The translations under genes were made by a program, and so were the position numbers. DNA of 64,000 bases, taken from NCBI RefSeq assembly GCF_033118175.1, contig NC_083701.1:53147001-53211000 (forward strand). Direction: 5' to 3'. The notes under the pieces were generated by a model. That model did not search any database. It had not been told where the DNA came from and saw nothing but the letters and a program-made list of their open reading frames with translations. This document shows positions 12,671-23,231 of this stretch, piece by piece. Source of the stretch: Dama dama (lineage: Eukaryota > Chordata > Mammalia > Artiodactyla > Cervidae). How positions within the stretch are numbered: position 1 is the first letter of the stretch; each line of letters opens with the position of its first letter.

Positions 12671-12975
12671 AAAGGTGATAACGATAACCCTATATGCAAA
12701 ACAGAAAGAGAGACACAGAAATACAGAACAGACTCTTGAACTTTGTGGGAGAATGTGAGGGTGGGATATTTCAAAAGAACAGCATGTATACTATCTATGG
12801 TGAAACAGATCACCAGCCCAGGTGGGATGCACGAGACAAGTGCTCCAGCCTGGTGCACTGGGAAGACCCAGAGGAATCGGGTGGAGAGGGAGGTGGGAGG
12901 GGGGATCGGGATTGGGAATACATGTAAATCCATGGCTGATTCATATCAATGTATGACAAAACCCACTGGAAAAAA

Positions 12976-13018
12976 AAAAATAATAATAATAATAATAATA
13001 AACAAACAAACAAACAAA
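12976..13018 (+). repeat. (TAA)n/(CAAA)n L1 tail
   Basis: Tandem TAA then CAAA units that form the tail of the L1 insertion. Confidence 0.9.
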
Positions 13019-13033
13019 AAAAACCTCTTATTG

Positions 13034-13570
13034 ATGAAATAATACAAACTAAGGTTTTTCTTTCATTACACATATGTGTATATATATATACAATATTTTA
13101 AAGTCATATGTCACCCATGAGACTTTCCCACACCTCACTAGGATGAACCTGCCTTAAAACCCCTGCTATGCTCAGCCACTAAGTAGGAATAGCCATTGGG
13201 AAACACAGTCTCCATGCAAACATGGGGGTTGATTTCAGACTCAACAGCAGAGGCTATCAGTTAGTTATGCTCCCTATAGCAGGAGAGGACAGCAATGTAT
13301 TTCCACAGCTACACACCCACCCTTTATGTCTTGCAGATCTCCTACTTCATGAAGGTTTTGAGAACAACTTCCCCACAGTTCCTGTGGGTCCCTCTCCCTG
13401 GGGAGAATCTTTGAAGGGGACATTGTGGGGTGAACCAGAATTTCAGTCACTGTGTTAGCCACCAGGCCACAAGTGGTACTCATCGTCATGCTCCTCCACC
13501 TTCCATTCTAAACCGCCTGCATCTTCATTTGTGATCTCAGGAGGTGTGGGTGGCTTGTCTGGTGCACGTG
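13034..13570. other. No gene recognised
   Basis: Contains a TATATA stretch near 13079 and a 78-codon frame (13222-13458) without recognisable similarity. Confidence 0.5.
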
Positions 13571-13571
13571 T

Positions 13572-13789
13572 GCATGCTAGGTCTCTTCAGTTGTGTCCGA
13601 CTCTGTGCAACCTCATGGACTGTAGCCCACCAGGCTCCTCTGTCCGTCGGATTTTCCAGGCAAGAATACTGGAGTGGGTTGCCATGCCTCCTCCAGGGGA
13701 TTTTTCCCAAGCCAGGGATCAAACTTGCATCTCTTATGTCTCTTGCATTGGCAAGAGGGTTTTAGCACTAGCGCCACCTAGGAAGCCCC
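13572..13789 (-). mobile_element. Bov-tA SINE
   Basis: Antisense Bov-tA: gttgtgtccgactctgtgca, ttttccaggcaagaatactgg, ending agcgccacctaggaagcc. Confidence 0.9.
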
Positions 13790-14204
13790 CGTCTGAGATG
13801 ATGAAAGCTCAAGTGTCTCTAGAACTATTTGATTCTACCAGATCTTCATTTTGTTCTGAAGCTGGACTGCTGCCTTCATAAACATCCTCCACCTCCCCGT
13901 TTAGCTCTAAATCGTCACACTTCTACAAGGGCATTTCCCCACACTGGTGTGCTTCACCAGGCTTCCATTAGTGAGATATTTAGCAATTGGGACACCAAAG
14001 TTTTCCAGGGATGATCTGCTCAGGATGGCATCTTCTCTGCCCACCAAGTGCTTAGTGAGATAGTTCCACACCCTCATCCTTCCATCTGTTCTCCTGGACC
14101 ACTCTCATAACCACTTGTGTTAGCTTATTTCCTCTGAGAAGCACATACAATATGAGATTATACATATACATGTATCTTTTCAAATTAGTGTTTTGAGGGG
14201 TTTT

Positions 14205-14500
14205 TTTTTTTTTTGGATATAAATACCCAGGAGTAGTCCTATTTTTAGTTTTTTTGAGAAACCGCCATAATGTTTACCACAGTGGCCGCACCAGTTTACA
14301 TTCCCAGCAACAGTGTAGGAGGGTTCCTTTTCCTCCACATCCTCGCTAGCATTTGTTTTTTGTGTTCTTTTTGGTAATCACCATTCTGACAGGTGTGAGG
14401 TGACAGGTGTGAGGTGTGGTTTTGATTTACCTTTCCTTGATGGTTAGGATGTTGAGCATCTCTTCATTTGCCTGTTGGCCATCTGCATTTCCTCTCTGGA
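14205..14500 (-). mobile_element. L1 ORF2 3' fragment
   Basis: Antisense L1: 'agtggccgcaccagtttacattcccagcaacagtgtagg' and 'tgttgagcatctcttcatttgcctgttggcc'. A 15-base internal tandem duplication (gacaggtgtgaggtg twice, about 14388-14417) is local to this copy. Confidence 0.85.
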
Positions 14501-14639
14501 ACAACAGCCTGAAGGCTTTCTTTATGTCTTTCCTCGCCAAACCTGGGACAGTGTTGATCATTGAGCACGACAATAATGCTGCAAAACTGAATGGAAGTGA
14601 AATTTGCATTTGAATTTTGAATGGATGTGTTACTAAATT

Positions 14640-16100
14640 TTCCCATATTCCCAAGTCCTTTTAGTCTTAGGACAGGTTACAATACGTACAAGGCATATGA
14701 AGTACTATTTTTAAAAGCTCTTTTTTTTTCTATTAATACTTTTTAAAATTCACTTCTGTTGGTAGATTGACAACCACATTACAGTTCAGTTTGTTGGGGA
14801 TTTGGATACAAAAGGAACTCAGGTAGATAATTAACATAGCCTACTACCTCTGAAAAGTTATATTTTTATAAACACCCCTAAATACAGGTTGTATATTCTT
14901 AGTACTTATTTTCTGTTAAACTTAAAATGAATTCATGTCATAGGAAGCACAACTATTAAGGATTTTTGTTTTGTCAGATATCTTCTTTCAAACATAGCAG
15001 TTCTTTATAACCCTAGATGTTCATTTACTCATCATTGAAAAGGCTACTTTAAGATCCGATGACCAGAAATATAAAGAGAAACTATATTTTCTTTCTAGTT
15101 GACTCTTGGAGCTATTGTAAATGCAGAAAACAGTGTTGGTGCCCAGCCAGCACCCATCTGCCCATTCCACATCAGCTGTGAGTTGGTTGGTTGTTAATGG
15201 TTTATAACCATTCAACCAATGGGAGCAGATTCACCCAGACAGTTACACACTGCCTCCCAGCCTCCCAGCCTCCCAGCACTATGGGGAGCCCACAGACAAT
15301 GACTGACACAGGGTGCAAAATCCAGCCTCCTGTCCTCACCGCAGGTCAATCTCAGTGATGTAATTCAGGCTTCAGCATTCCCCACCTCAGATTCTGCATC
15401 TGGGGAAGTCAAGCTAACCCAACACATAGTAATTTTAATAATTTCGTAAGCTTTTACATATAAGCCATGCTTTCCTTTAAATAGCATGGTAAATTTCCCA
15501 GCAATAAAGTCCCAGGGGAAAAAAATAGGTTTGTAGAAAAATGATTGGAAAGAAATGCAAACTGTCACAGGTAAATTAATCTGCAGATCATAGCCAATAG
15601 CCTACTGACTTTGAAATCTGAAAAAAATAAAAATAAATTTATTATAAACATTTCAATTTTCCCTCTATCTGTGAAGGAAATATTTGAATAAAGACCTTCA
15701 AAACCTGGAATAGAATTCATCTCATCTCCAGTACTATGCAAACAACTTTCTATATGAATAGGAAAATGTGGGTGAAAAGAAGACACCAATCACATGGAAA
15801 AACTCAATTGTTTGAACAAAAACAATGATAGGAGAACAAAAGTGAACTTTTAGGAAACAACACTGAAGCAAGAATAAGACAACATTTAAAATCTCCAACT
15901 TATTAAAAAAGACATAGGAGGTATGCAAAGGAGTAAATCATGAAAACAGAATATTCTGAAATCAGAAAAGATTCTTTTTTCAAAATGAAAACCATGGTCA
16001 CTAAGTCCAAATCTAAATAGAGACTCCCTTAGATCAATTATGAGAACTGTATTAATCATGATTTTCTATTCCATGCTTTCAGTGCATTGACATTTTGGGA
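14640..16100. other. No gene recognised
   Basis: Mostly unique AT-rich DNA with the CCTCCCAG triplication at 15252. Confidence 0.5.
15252..15277. repeat. Three copies of CCTCCCAG
   Basis: Three head-to-tail 8-base units plus a partial one. Confidence 0.85.
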
Positions 16101-16480
16101 TCTTGCTGACCCTAGAGGGACTGACACTCCCAGGGCTAGCTTATTACTAGAAACAAAGAGAGGACTCATCTGCCAGTGCTCCTATCCTGTGCAAAGTAAT
16201 TAATTGAGAACCTTTATCCCCATCCACCTCATTTATAAGGTTCTCAGCCTCTGGACCACTATCCACCCCCTCTAATAACTACATGGCCAGGTATCAGACA
16301 ACCTGAGACAGTCTCTACATGCCAGAGCCCACTGAAGTTGGACTCCTAAACCAAACCTGTTCCCCTTGCCTCCTGACCCAACTCTGGTGGTTCCCACATG
16401 GCCCTGTATGGCTTACCATGCATTCTATTTCTAGGGGTCTAGTAAACCTCTTTCCTCATGACTATCCTTCCCAGGTCTGG
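16100..16480 (+). mobile_element. Possible old LTR remnant
   Basis: Moderately GC-rich block ending in 'gtctagtaaacctctttcctcatgac', which resembles an LTR polyadenylation region. No family recognised. It ends where a SINE inserted. Confidence 0.25.
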
Positions 16481-16499
16481 GTTGTCTTGTCATACTATT

Positions 16500-17398
16500 T
16501 TTTTTTTTTAATATTTATTTGACTGCTCCAGGTCTTAGTTGCAGAACATCAGATCTTCGATCTTCCTTGAGGCAGGAGGGATCTTTAGTTGCATTTAGTT
16601 ACAGCATGTGGGATTTTTAGTCCCGGCATGAGAAGTCTTCAGTTCAGGTCAGTTCAGTTCAGTCTCTCAGTCGTGTCCGACTCTTTGCGACCCCATGAAT
16701 CACAGCATGCCAGGCCTCCCTGTCCATCACCAACTCCCGGAGTTTACTCAAACTCACGTCCATCGAGTCAGTGATGCCATCCAGCCATCTCGTCCTCTGT
16801 CATCCCCTTCTCCTCCTTCCCCCAACCCCTCCAAGCATCAGGGTCTTTTCCAATGAATCAACTCTTCGCATGAGGTGGCCAAAGTATTGGAGTTTCAGCT
16901 TCAGCATCAGTCCTTCCAATGAACACCCAGGACTGATCTCCTTTAGGATGGACTGGTTGGATCTTCTTGCAGTCCAAGGGACTCTCAAGAGTCTTCTCCA
17001 ACACCACAGTTCAAAAGCATCAATTTTTCGGCGCTCAGTTTTCTTCACAGTCCAACTCTCACATCCATACATGACCACTGGAAAAACCATAGCCTTGACT
17101 AGATGGACCTTTGTTGGAAAAGTAATGTCTCTGCTTTTTAATATGCTATCTAGGTTGGTCATAACTTTCCTTCCAAGGAGTAAGCGTCTTTTAATTTCAT
17201 GGCTGCAATCACTATCTGCAGTGATTTTGGAGCCCAAAAACATAAAGTCTGACACTGTTTCCACTGTCTCCCCATCTATTTCCCATGAGAAGTCTTAGTT
17301 GTGGCATGTTGGATCTAGTTCCCTAGCCAGGAATTGAACTCAGGCCGCCTGCACTGGGAGCATGGAGTGTTATCCACTGAGCCACATGGGAAGTCCCT
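16500..17398 (-). mobile_element. CHR-type SINE interrupted by BovB
   Basis: Antisense SINE (T-run, tatttatttgactgctccagg, later 'gccacatgggaagtccc') with target duplication gtcttgtca(t/c)actatt-like: gtcttgtcatactatt at 16484-16499 and gtcttgtcacactatt at 17399-17414. A BovB occupies 16640-17283. Confidence 0.9.
16640..17283 (-). mobile_element. BovB (RTE) LINE 3' end nested in a SINE
   Basis: The minus strand encodes the BovB RT C-terminus over 16800-17264 (MYGCESWTVKKTERR, AFELWCWRRLLRVPWTARRS, LKLKLQYFGHLMRR). A perfect 13-base duplication catgagaagtctt (16627-16639, 17284-17296) marks the insertion. It is the best preserved BovB in the window. Confidence 0.95.
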
Positions 17399-17429
17399 GT
17401 CTTGTCACACTATTAAAACACATCCTGAA

Positions 17430-18300
17430 AAAAAAAAAAAAAAACACATCCTGGATACTCTCAAAACAAGAAAATATCAGAAAAATCCAAGTTAAAGGAC
17501 ATTCTACAAAATACTATTCTACAAAGTACTCTTCAAAATTGCTAAGGTCAAGAGAGGCAAATAAAGACCACCACTGTCAGGCTGTAGGTGCTTAAGGAGA
17601 CATAGCAACTAAATGTATGTGGTTCATCCTGAAATGAACCTACAAGCAGAAAAGAGAACTTAATTTAAAAACTGGAGAAATTAAAATTGTCTATGCCTAG
17701 TTAAAAGTATTTTACCAATAATATTGCCTTACTTTTGATAAATGTACTGTGTAAATGGTTATGCAAGCTGTTATTAGGAAATGTGTAAAGGCTATATAGA
17801 AACTTTCTGTGACTATCTCTGTAACTCTTCTGCAATCTAAAATTATTTCAAAATAAAACTCTACAGAAAAGAAAATTTTAAAAAAAAACTATTTTAAGTC
17901 AATAAACAACAGAAGATCAGCCTAAATGATCCATTCAAAGGTCAAAAGAAAAGTATGCATATTAAAATAAGAGAAAAGCTAAAAGACATAAAAATTAGGA
18001 TAAGAAAAATATAATAAACGTATAATATTAACTACAAAAATATATGCAAAAGAGGAAACAGATATAGTAGTGAAAATACTTACATTTCAAGAAATACATA
18101 AAAGTAATTACCAAGTGAAATTAATGGAAAGAAACATCTTTGGGGAAAATCTTAATATTTCCCAATCAGGCGGAAAAAAAAATGTAGTAGATATAAAAAG
18201 GAACAATAGTCAGACTGACCTCAGATTTCCAAAGTGCAACACTAAATGGCAATGACCAATAATTTTGAATATAAAATTTTATAGACTATGAATTCCATAC
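17430..18300 (+). mobile_element. Old L1M-type sequence
   Basis: 'ctgtaactcttctgcaatctaaaattatttcaaaataaa' is a typical old L1 3' end. The A-rich stretch that follows resembles further L1M material ('attccatacccagtagag'). Confidence 0.5.
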
Positions 18301-18480
18301 CCAGTAGAGTTATATTAGGCATTAATAATGTATGTATACATGATTGTGTATATGTAGTAGTATATATACACAGTACATAAAACATTATTTATATATGAAA
18401 TCAATATAAATATTATTTTATGTTTTATATAAATATATATTTTTATATATCCCAACAGCCCCCAAAATATATTTTATATG
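18300..18480. repeat. AT-rich low-complexity stretch
   Basis: Irregular TATA/ATTT-rich sequence without gene signals. Confidence 0.6.
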
Positions 18481-18499
18481 TGATACTTGTTTTTCACAC

Positions 18500-18615
18500 T
18501 CAATTTTTGAAATGTGTGTTTTATACTTCTAGCACATCTCAGTTCAGATTAGCCACATTTCAAGTGCTCAGTAACCACATGTGACTAGTGGCTACCATAC
18601 TGGACAGAAAAATGG
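18500..18615. mobile_element. hAT-type DNA transposon fragment
   Basis: Carries 'gccacatttcaagtgctcagtaaccacatgtgactagtggctacc', the signature of an old non-autonomous hAT family. Confidence 0.65.
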
Positions 18616-18840
18616 GTTGCAACAAAGGAAGCTATGATGACCTTAGAGTAGACAAACTTCTAAAATAAGGCTCAAGAAAGCTAATCATGTCAGAAAGATA
18701 CATGAATTACATTTAAATTATTAATTTTTGTTCATCAAATTAACCATAAGGGTGTAAACGGATAAGCCATGGAGTGGGAGAAGGTATTTGAAACACTTAT
18801 AAATGATTAAGCATTAAAGAACTCTTAAAAATATAGCAAA

Positions 18841-18845
<5 letters not shown>

Positions 18846-18881
<36 letters not shown>
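18846..18881. repeat. (TA)n microsatellite
   Basis: About 18 TA units. Confidence 0.95.
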
Positions 18882-18883
<2 letters not shown>

Positions 18884-19007
18884 CTGGATACAAAAAAAAA
18901 AAAGGAAGGGATTTTAAAGGATGGTATTAGTGTGCAAGAGAAGCCAGAACAAAACCCAACAGAATAGTGAACAACACAGGCTTCAGTGGGTACACTCCAC
19001 TCTTCCA

Positions 19008-19085
19008 ATGGGGCTTCCAGGGAACGTGGGTTCATTCCCTGGTCAGGGAACTAAGATCCCACATGTCACACAGGATAGCCCAGAA
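19008..19085 (+). mobile_element. Bov-A-type SINE fragment
   Basis: Short piece with gttcattccctggtcagggaactaagatcccacatg. Confidence 0.75.
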
Positions 19086-19261
19086 AAAAGTGTGAACAAC
19101 AGAAATTTGTTTTCTCCCAGTTCTGGAGGCTAGAAAGTCTAAGATCAAGGTGCTGGCTGATTCTGTTTAAAGTAGGGGCTTTTTTTCCTGGCTTTCACAC
19201 AGTGATTCTTTCACTGTGTTCTCACATGGTAGAGAAAGAGAGATGGAACCAGCTTAATCTT

Positions 19262-19314
19262 GTTTTAAAAATTTTTAAATAAACATTGTGTATATTTAAG
19301 GTGTACATCATGAT

Positions 19315-19371
<57 letters not shown>

Positions 19372-19440
19372 TTAAGGAAATAATTACAACAGTGAAGTTA
19401 ATTAACATATCATTTCACATAGTTCACTCTTGTCTCTTCC
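19262..19440 (+). mobile_element. Old L1 3' fragment with TA/CA tract
   Basis: 'aacattgtgtatatttaaggtgtacatcatgatgac' followed by 'gaagttaattaacatatcatttcacatag' is L1 3'-end sequence. It has been expanded in the middle by the dinucleotide tract. Confidence 0.7.
19318..19371. repeat. Compound (TA)n(CA)n microsatellite
   Basis: About 18 TA units followed by about 8 CA units. Confidence 0.95.
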
Positions 19441-19950
19441 CATAAGGACACTACTCCTTTCAGATCAAGGCTTACCTTTATAATCTCATTTAACTTTGAT
19501 TACTTACATAAAGTCCCTGTATTCTCCAAATACAATCACATTGGAAGTTGAGTCTTGAACAGATAAATTGGGGGTACACAAATCTGTCCATAGCACTCCA
19601 TCCTTGGCTCCTCTAAATTCATATCTTTATCACATACAAATACATTCACTCCATCCCAACAGCCTCCAAATTTTTAACTCATTCCAGGATCAATTGTGAA
19701 ATCAAAGTCAACAGTCTTATATGAATGTCATCTAAATCAGATATGGGTGAGACCTCAGGTAGCAGCATCCTAAGGCAAAAATCCTCTCCAGCTATGAACC
19801 TATAAAACCAGACAAGTTATGAGTTTCCAAAATAAGATGGTGAGACAGGCATAGAATAGACATTCCCATTCCAAAATGGAGAAATAGGAAAGAAGGAAGG
19901 AAGAGCTGGAAGGTCCCAAATAAATCCAGAGTTTAGCAAATTCCATTAGA

Positions 19951-20455
19951 ATGGAATGGGGACTTGAAAAAAGCTATAGATGAAAGCTTATTTATCCCTC
20001 ACAGTACAAAACGATTTCCTGATTATGATTCAGAAAGCCAGGAGTTCAATACAGAAGTATATCAGAAGCACATTATGGAATATTGTAGATTGTATCAGTT
20101 ACCTAATGGAAGAAAATGAAGATGCTTACAAGAAACAATTATTTCAATACATAAAGAGCAAAAAAACTCCAGATATCATGGAGGAGCTGTCTAAGAATGC
20201 TCATGCTGCTATAGGAGAGAATCTGGCTTATGAGAAGAAAGCCCAAGAAAGAAGTTAAAAAGAAGAGATGGAATTGCCCCAAAATGTCTTTTGCCCGGAA
20301 GAAAGATTAGGCAGCTCAGACAAAGACAGCCTTCCCCAGAGTTGGAGTGGGCTGCTAAGAGCTAATAAGCCAAATTGCAATATTCTGTGAAGATATTTGA
20401 GATGAAGATAATAAACTTACTGACCAAGCAGCTTTTAAAAAAAAAAAAAAAAAAA
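19951..20455 (+). pseudogene. RPL5: RPL5 processed pseudogene, 5'-truncated
   Basis: Translation gives the C-terminal part of ribosomal protein L5, which binds 5S rRNA in the large subunit. The codons around 19961-20020 read a decayed form of the stretch ending IPHSTKRFP-YDSES. Further on are EDAYKK, QYIK, TPD-MEE and HAAI-EN--YEKK. Frameshifts occur before 20100 and after about 20250, so it is not translatable. An AATAAA (around 20409) and a 19-base A-tail (20437-20455) follow. A 15-base direct repeat flanks it (gcaaattccattaga at 19936-19950, a diverged copy at about 20457-20471). It sits inside an older MaLR-like repeat. Confidence 0.9.
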
Positions 20456-21326
20456 GGCAAGTTTCTTTAGATCTTAGGCTGTAGAATAATCCTCTTTGGA
20501 TCAGTGTTCTGTGTTCCAGGCTCACTGCGGGTAGCAGCATCACACCCAGAGCTCTGTGGGACACCTTGGCTCTGAGAGCCCAGACACCGAGGCTCAGGGC
20601 AGCAGCCTCGCTTTCCGAAACAGGAGCAAACAGCCTTGCCCCTGGGTCTGCAGTGGGAGTGGCAGCTCAGAATTGCTTTGGGGGTCATTCTTCCCTTTCC
20701 CTGAAGAACAGGGCAGACACATTGCAACCCAATAACTCTACAATCTGGTCCTTTAGAATCTGAGATGTCTGTCAGCCTTTCTTCATCCCATGCTACTTGC
20801 TGTCTCTCTCCTTTACTTCAAATTGATAGTTCTTCTGGTATAATTCCACCTCTATTCCTGGCTTCTGTCGAAATGGCTGATTAAGCCCGTGAATCACATC
20901 CATGGTCTCCTTATCAAATGGTTGTTCATCCACAGACTTAGTGTTCTCTTCAGAGCAACCTTTCTCATTTTTTGCAATAAGGATAGACTGAGAATTTTCT
21001 AGATCTCTACGTTGGATTCATTTTTGCTCAATAATTCCCTCTTCATCTCATGCTGCTCTTGCATTTTAGTATAAGCAGTCAGAAGGATCTAGGCTGTACC
21101 TTCAACGTTTTGCTTAAAAATCATCAAATTTCATCGTTGACAAGTTCTACCTTCCACAAAATGGTAGAACCCAACTCAGTTAAGTTCCTTGCCACTTCCA
21201 ACAAGGATCACCTTTCCTCCTGTTTCTAATAATGTGTTCCTCACTTCCATCTGATACTTCACCAGAATGACCTTTAACATCCACATTTCTACCCAGATTC
21301 TGTTCAGGATTACTTATTTATTCTTA

Positions 21327-21602
21327 GCCAAAGAATACGTTTAACCAGAGAAGTCAGAAAATACAGAAACAAAGGAAAACAATCTAACAAGACCAACTAA
21401 TAATACTTTAGTCAGTAAACATAGTCAAGGACCTTTAGTTCCTCCTCAAGGGCTATAGATAACATTCTGAACCACATTGTCTGAGCTGTCTTGTAGATAA
21501 CGAAACCCCCAGCAGGTGGAAGAAGTGAACCCCCTGATGACCAGACTGTAGCCATGACATAAGCTGCCACAATCCCAAGAACTGGCTTCAAAGAAATGGG
21601 AA
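21327..21602 (+). mobile_element. Bovine-type ERV LTR fragment
   Basis: Related to the more complete LTR at 45798-46628: shared 'gccaaagaata', 'acaaaggaaaac', 'agtcaaggaccttt', 'tgaccagactgtagccatgac'. Homology stops near 21602. No coding region accompanies it. Confidence 0.75.
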
Positions 21603-23029
21603 CCAACCATCCCAGACAGACACAACAGAATAACATGTAGAGAGGGGAGACATTCAGGAGCTGGAATTTGGCGAAGTAGCTACAGTAATTACATGTTTTT
21701 AATTTTTAAAGTTTGTCTGGCTTGGCCTTCTTGCCAACTCCCCAAATAAAAGATCTACTACACCTGAAGATAACTACACTCTGAAGTTAATCCTTTTGTC
21801 TCTAATTTCCTGATTTTGCATTGCTCTCCTATCCTAAACAACAAAAGGATGACATAAATAAACTTCTTATGCAGTCATCCTTACTCTCCAAATACCAACT
21901 AAGAATACTCAGAAGGCAAAGAGCACGCAGCTAAGAATGTGCCCGCAACATCTAGAACAGTGATTGGGACATAGTCTATATGGAATCATTGTTTAAAGTA
22001 ACTTAATTTTCTGGTTTTAAAATGGTGTTTTAATAAGAACCTTTCATCAGTCTTTATTCCCCCTGAGTCAAATGTGTAATGATTCTTCAAAAGAAAAGAA
22101 TGAATTACCATACTGAAAAACACTGGGCTTGAACTATGTCATAATTCCATGAACTTTTTTCACAGACGAGAAACCTGTGCACAAAGACTGGGCAAAGTCT
22201 CTCTTCTATTAAGTGAGGGCCAGGTCTATAGGAAAGCTCAGGCTTTTTAATTACTAAATGAAAGGTTTTTTCCCGCCTCCTTGTGAGTTTTCCCTTTGTA
22301 AGTTACCTGATCTACTGAATAAAGAATGTCATTTATTATTTTTAATCATTTCTGAATTTAAATCATCTTCAATCATCTTGACCTTTTCTAACTTGCAGTT
22401 CAAATGTTATGTAAATCTTGCACTTGCTGCAAACACTGTGAAAGAGCAATTTTATGGCTAAGATGGTTCTGATTTTTTACCCTAAAATGCAAATCTTATC
22501 CCGGGTTATTAATGCTGAGGCTGAAAAGTATAACCCAATTCCATTTCCCATGTGTTCAGTTTTCTGAGGTAACCCAGAAAAGTCAGAAACTCCTAAACTC
22601 TGGAGGTAACATCCAAAGAGAAATTCACACCAAGATTATTCATCTTCTCAGTACAAACATCACTCCATTACTCTCTTGAAAGGTTTCCTCTTGAATACAG
22701 CATTTTAACTGCAATAAGAAAAGGCACCCAAAGTCCATTAGTAACTCTCTAACTTCTGAAGTTCAGTTTATTCCAAATGTAAAATATATCACTGTGGGAA
22801 AGCGTTTGTTTTGTTTTGTTTTGTTTTTCATGAACATTTGATTTATATAAAATTTATATTTTTGTTTCAAACATTTCAACATTAGTTCCACTTCCAGAAA
22901 TGATATCTATGTGAGCATCAGAAGTTTAAAGATACAGTTTTTGTGTTACAAATTTGCATTTTTTCAGTTTATCTGAAATCCATTTTATTTTTTTTTATTT
23001 ATTTTTTTTTTTTGGTTGTTGGCAACTTC
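21603..23029. other. No gene recognised
   Basis: Unique AT-rich sequence with a short TTTTG repeat near 22806. Confidence 0.55.
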
Positions 23030-23231
23030 TTTTTTTTTTTATTTTTTTTTTATTTTTTTTTTCCAGTGGGTTTTGTCATACATTGATATGAATCAGCCAT
23101 GGATTTACATGTATTCCCAATCCCGATCCCCCCTCCCACCTCCCTCTCCACCCGATTCCTCTGGGTCTTCCCAGTGCACCAGGCCGGAGCACTTGTCTCA
23201 TGCATCCCACCTGGGCTGGTGATCTGTTTCA
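23030..23231 (-). mobile_element. Young L1 3' UTR insertion, strongly truncated
   Basis: A poly-T run, then the antisense ruminant L1 3' UTR (ccagtgggttttgtcatacattgatatgaatcagccatgg). It is nearly identical to the 3' UTR at 12780-12970, hence young. Its frame at 23050-23222 is not a gene. Confidence 0.92.

Larger units (their letters stand above)
11319..13018. mobile_element. 5'-inverted ruminant L1 insertion (twin-priming structure)
   Basis: An inverted ORF2 segment (11319-12293) is joined to a sense ORF2 end plus 3' UTR and an A-rich tail with TAA/CAAA units (12294-13018). Near-identical direct repeats flank the unit: aaaaactcttattg at 11305-11318 and aaaacctcttattg at about 13020-13033. 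That proves one insertion event rather than two L1s. It landed beside an older L1 3' end. Confidence 0.9.
19095..21325 (-). mobile_element. MaLR-like LTR plus internal region, antisense, with later insertions
   Basis: Begins as an antisense LTR (gaaatttgttttctcccagttctggaggct) and continues through the internal-type blocks 'catcccaacagcctcc', 'gagacaggcatagaatagacattcccattccaaaatgg' and 'gattaagcccgtgaatcacatcc'. It is interrupted by an old L1 3' piece (about 19262-19440), a TA/CA tract and the RPL5 pseudogene. The family name rests on memory of the pattern. Confidence 0.55.

Noticed and set aside
12667..13073. Several overlapping open frames on both strands
   Set aside because: They lie entirely in the L1 3' UTR and recur almost identically at 23050-23222.
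16800..17264. 154-codon frame as a possible host gene
   Set aside because: It is the BovB reverse-transcriptase C-terminus.
18840..19375. TA/CA tracts as possible CRISPR-like or satellite arrays
   Set aside because: Plain dinucleotide microsatellites with no spacer structure; CRISPR is not expected in a mammal.
19980..20258. 92-codon frame resembling a ribosomal protein fragment
   Set aside because: It is the central piece of the RPL5 processed pseudogene, out of frame at both ends.
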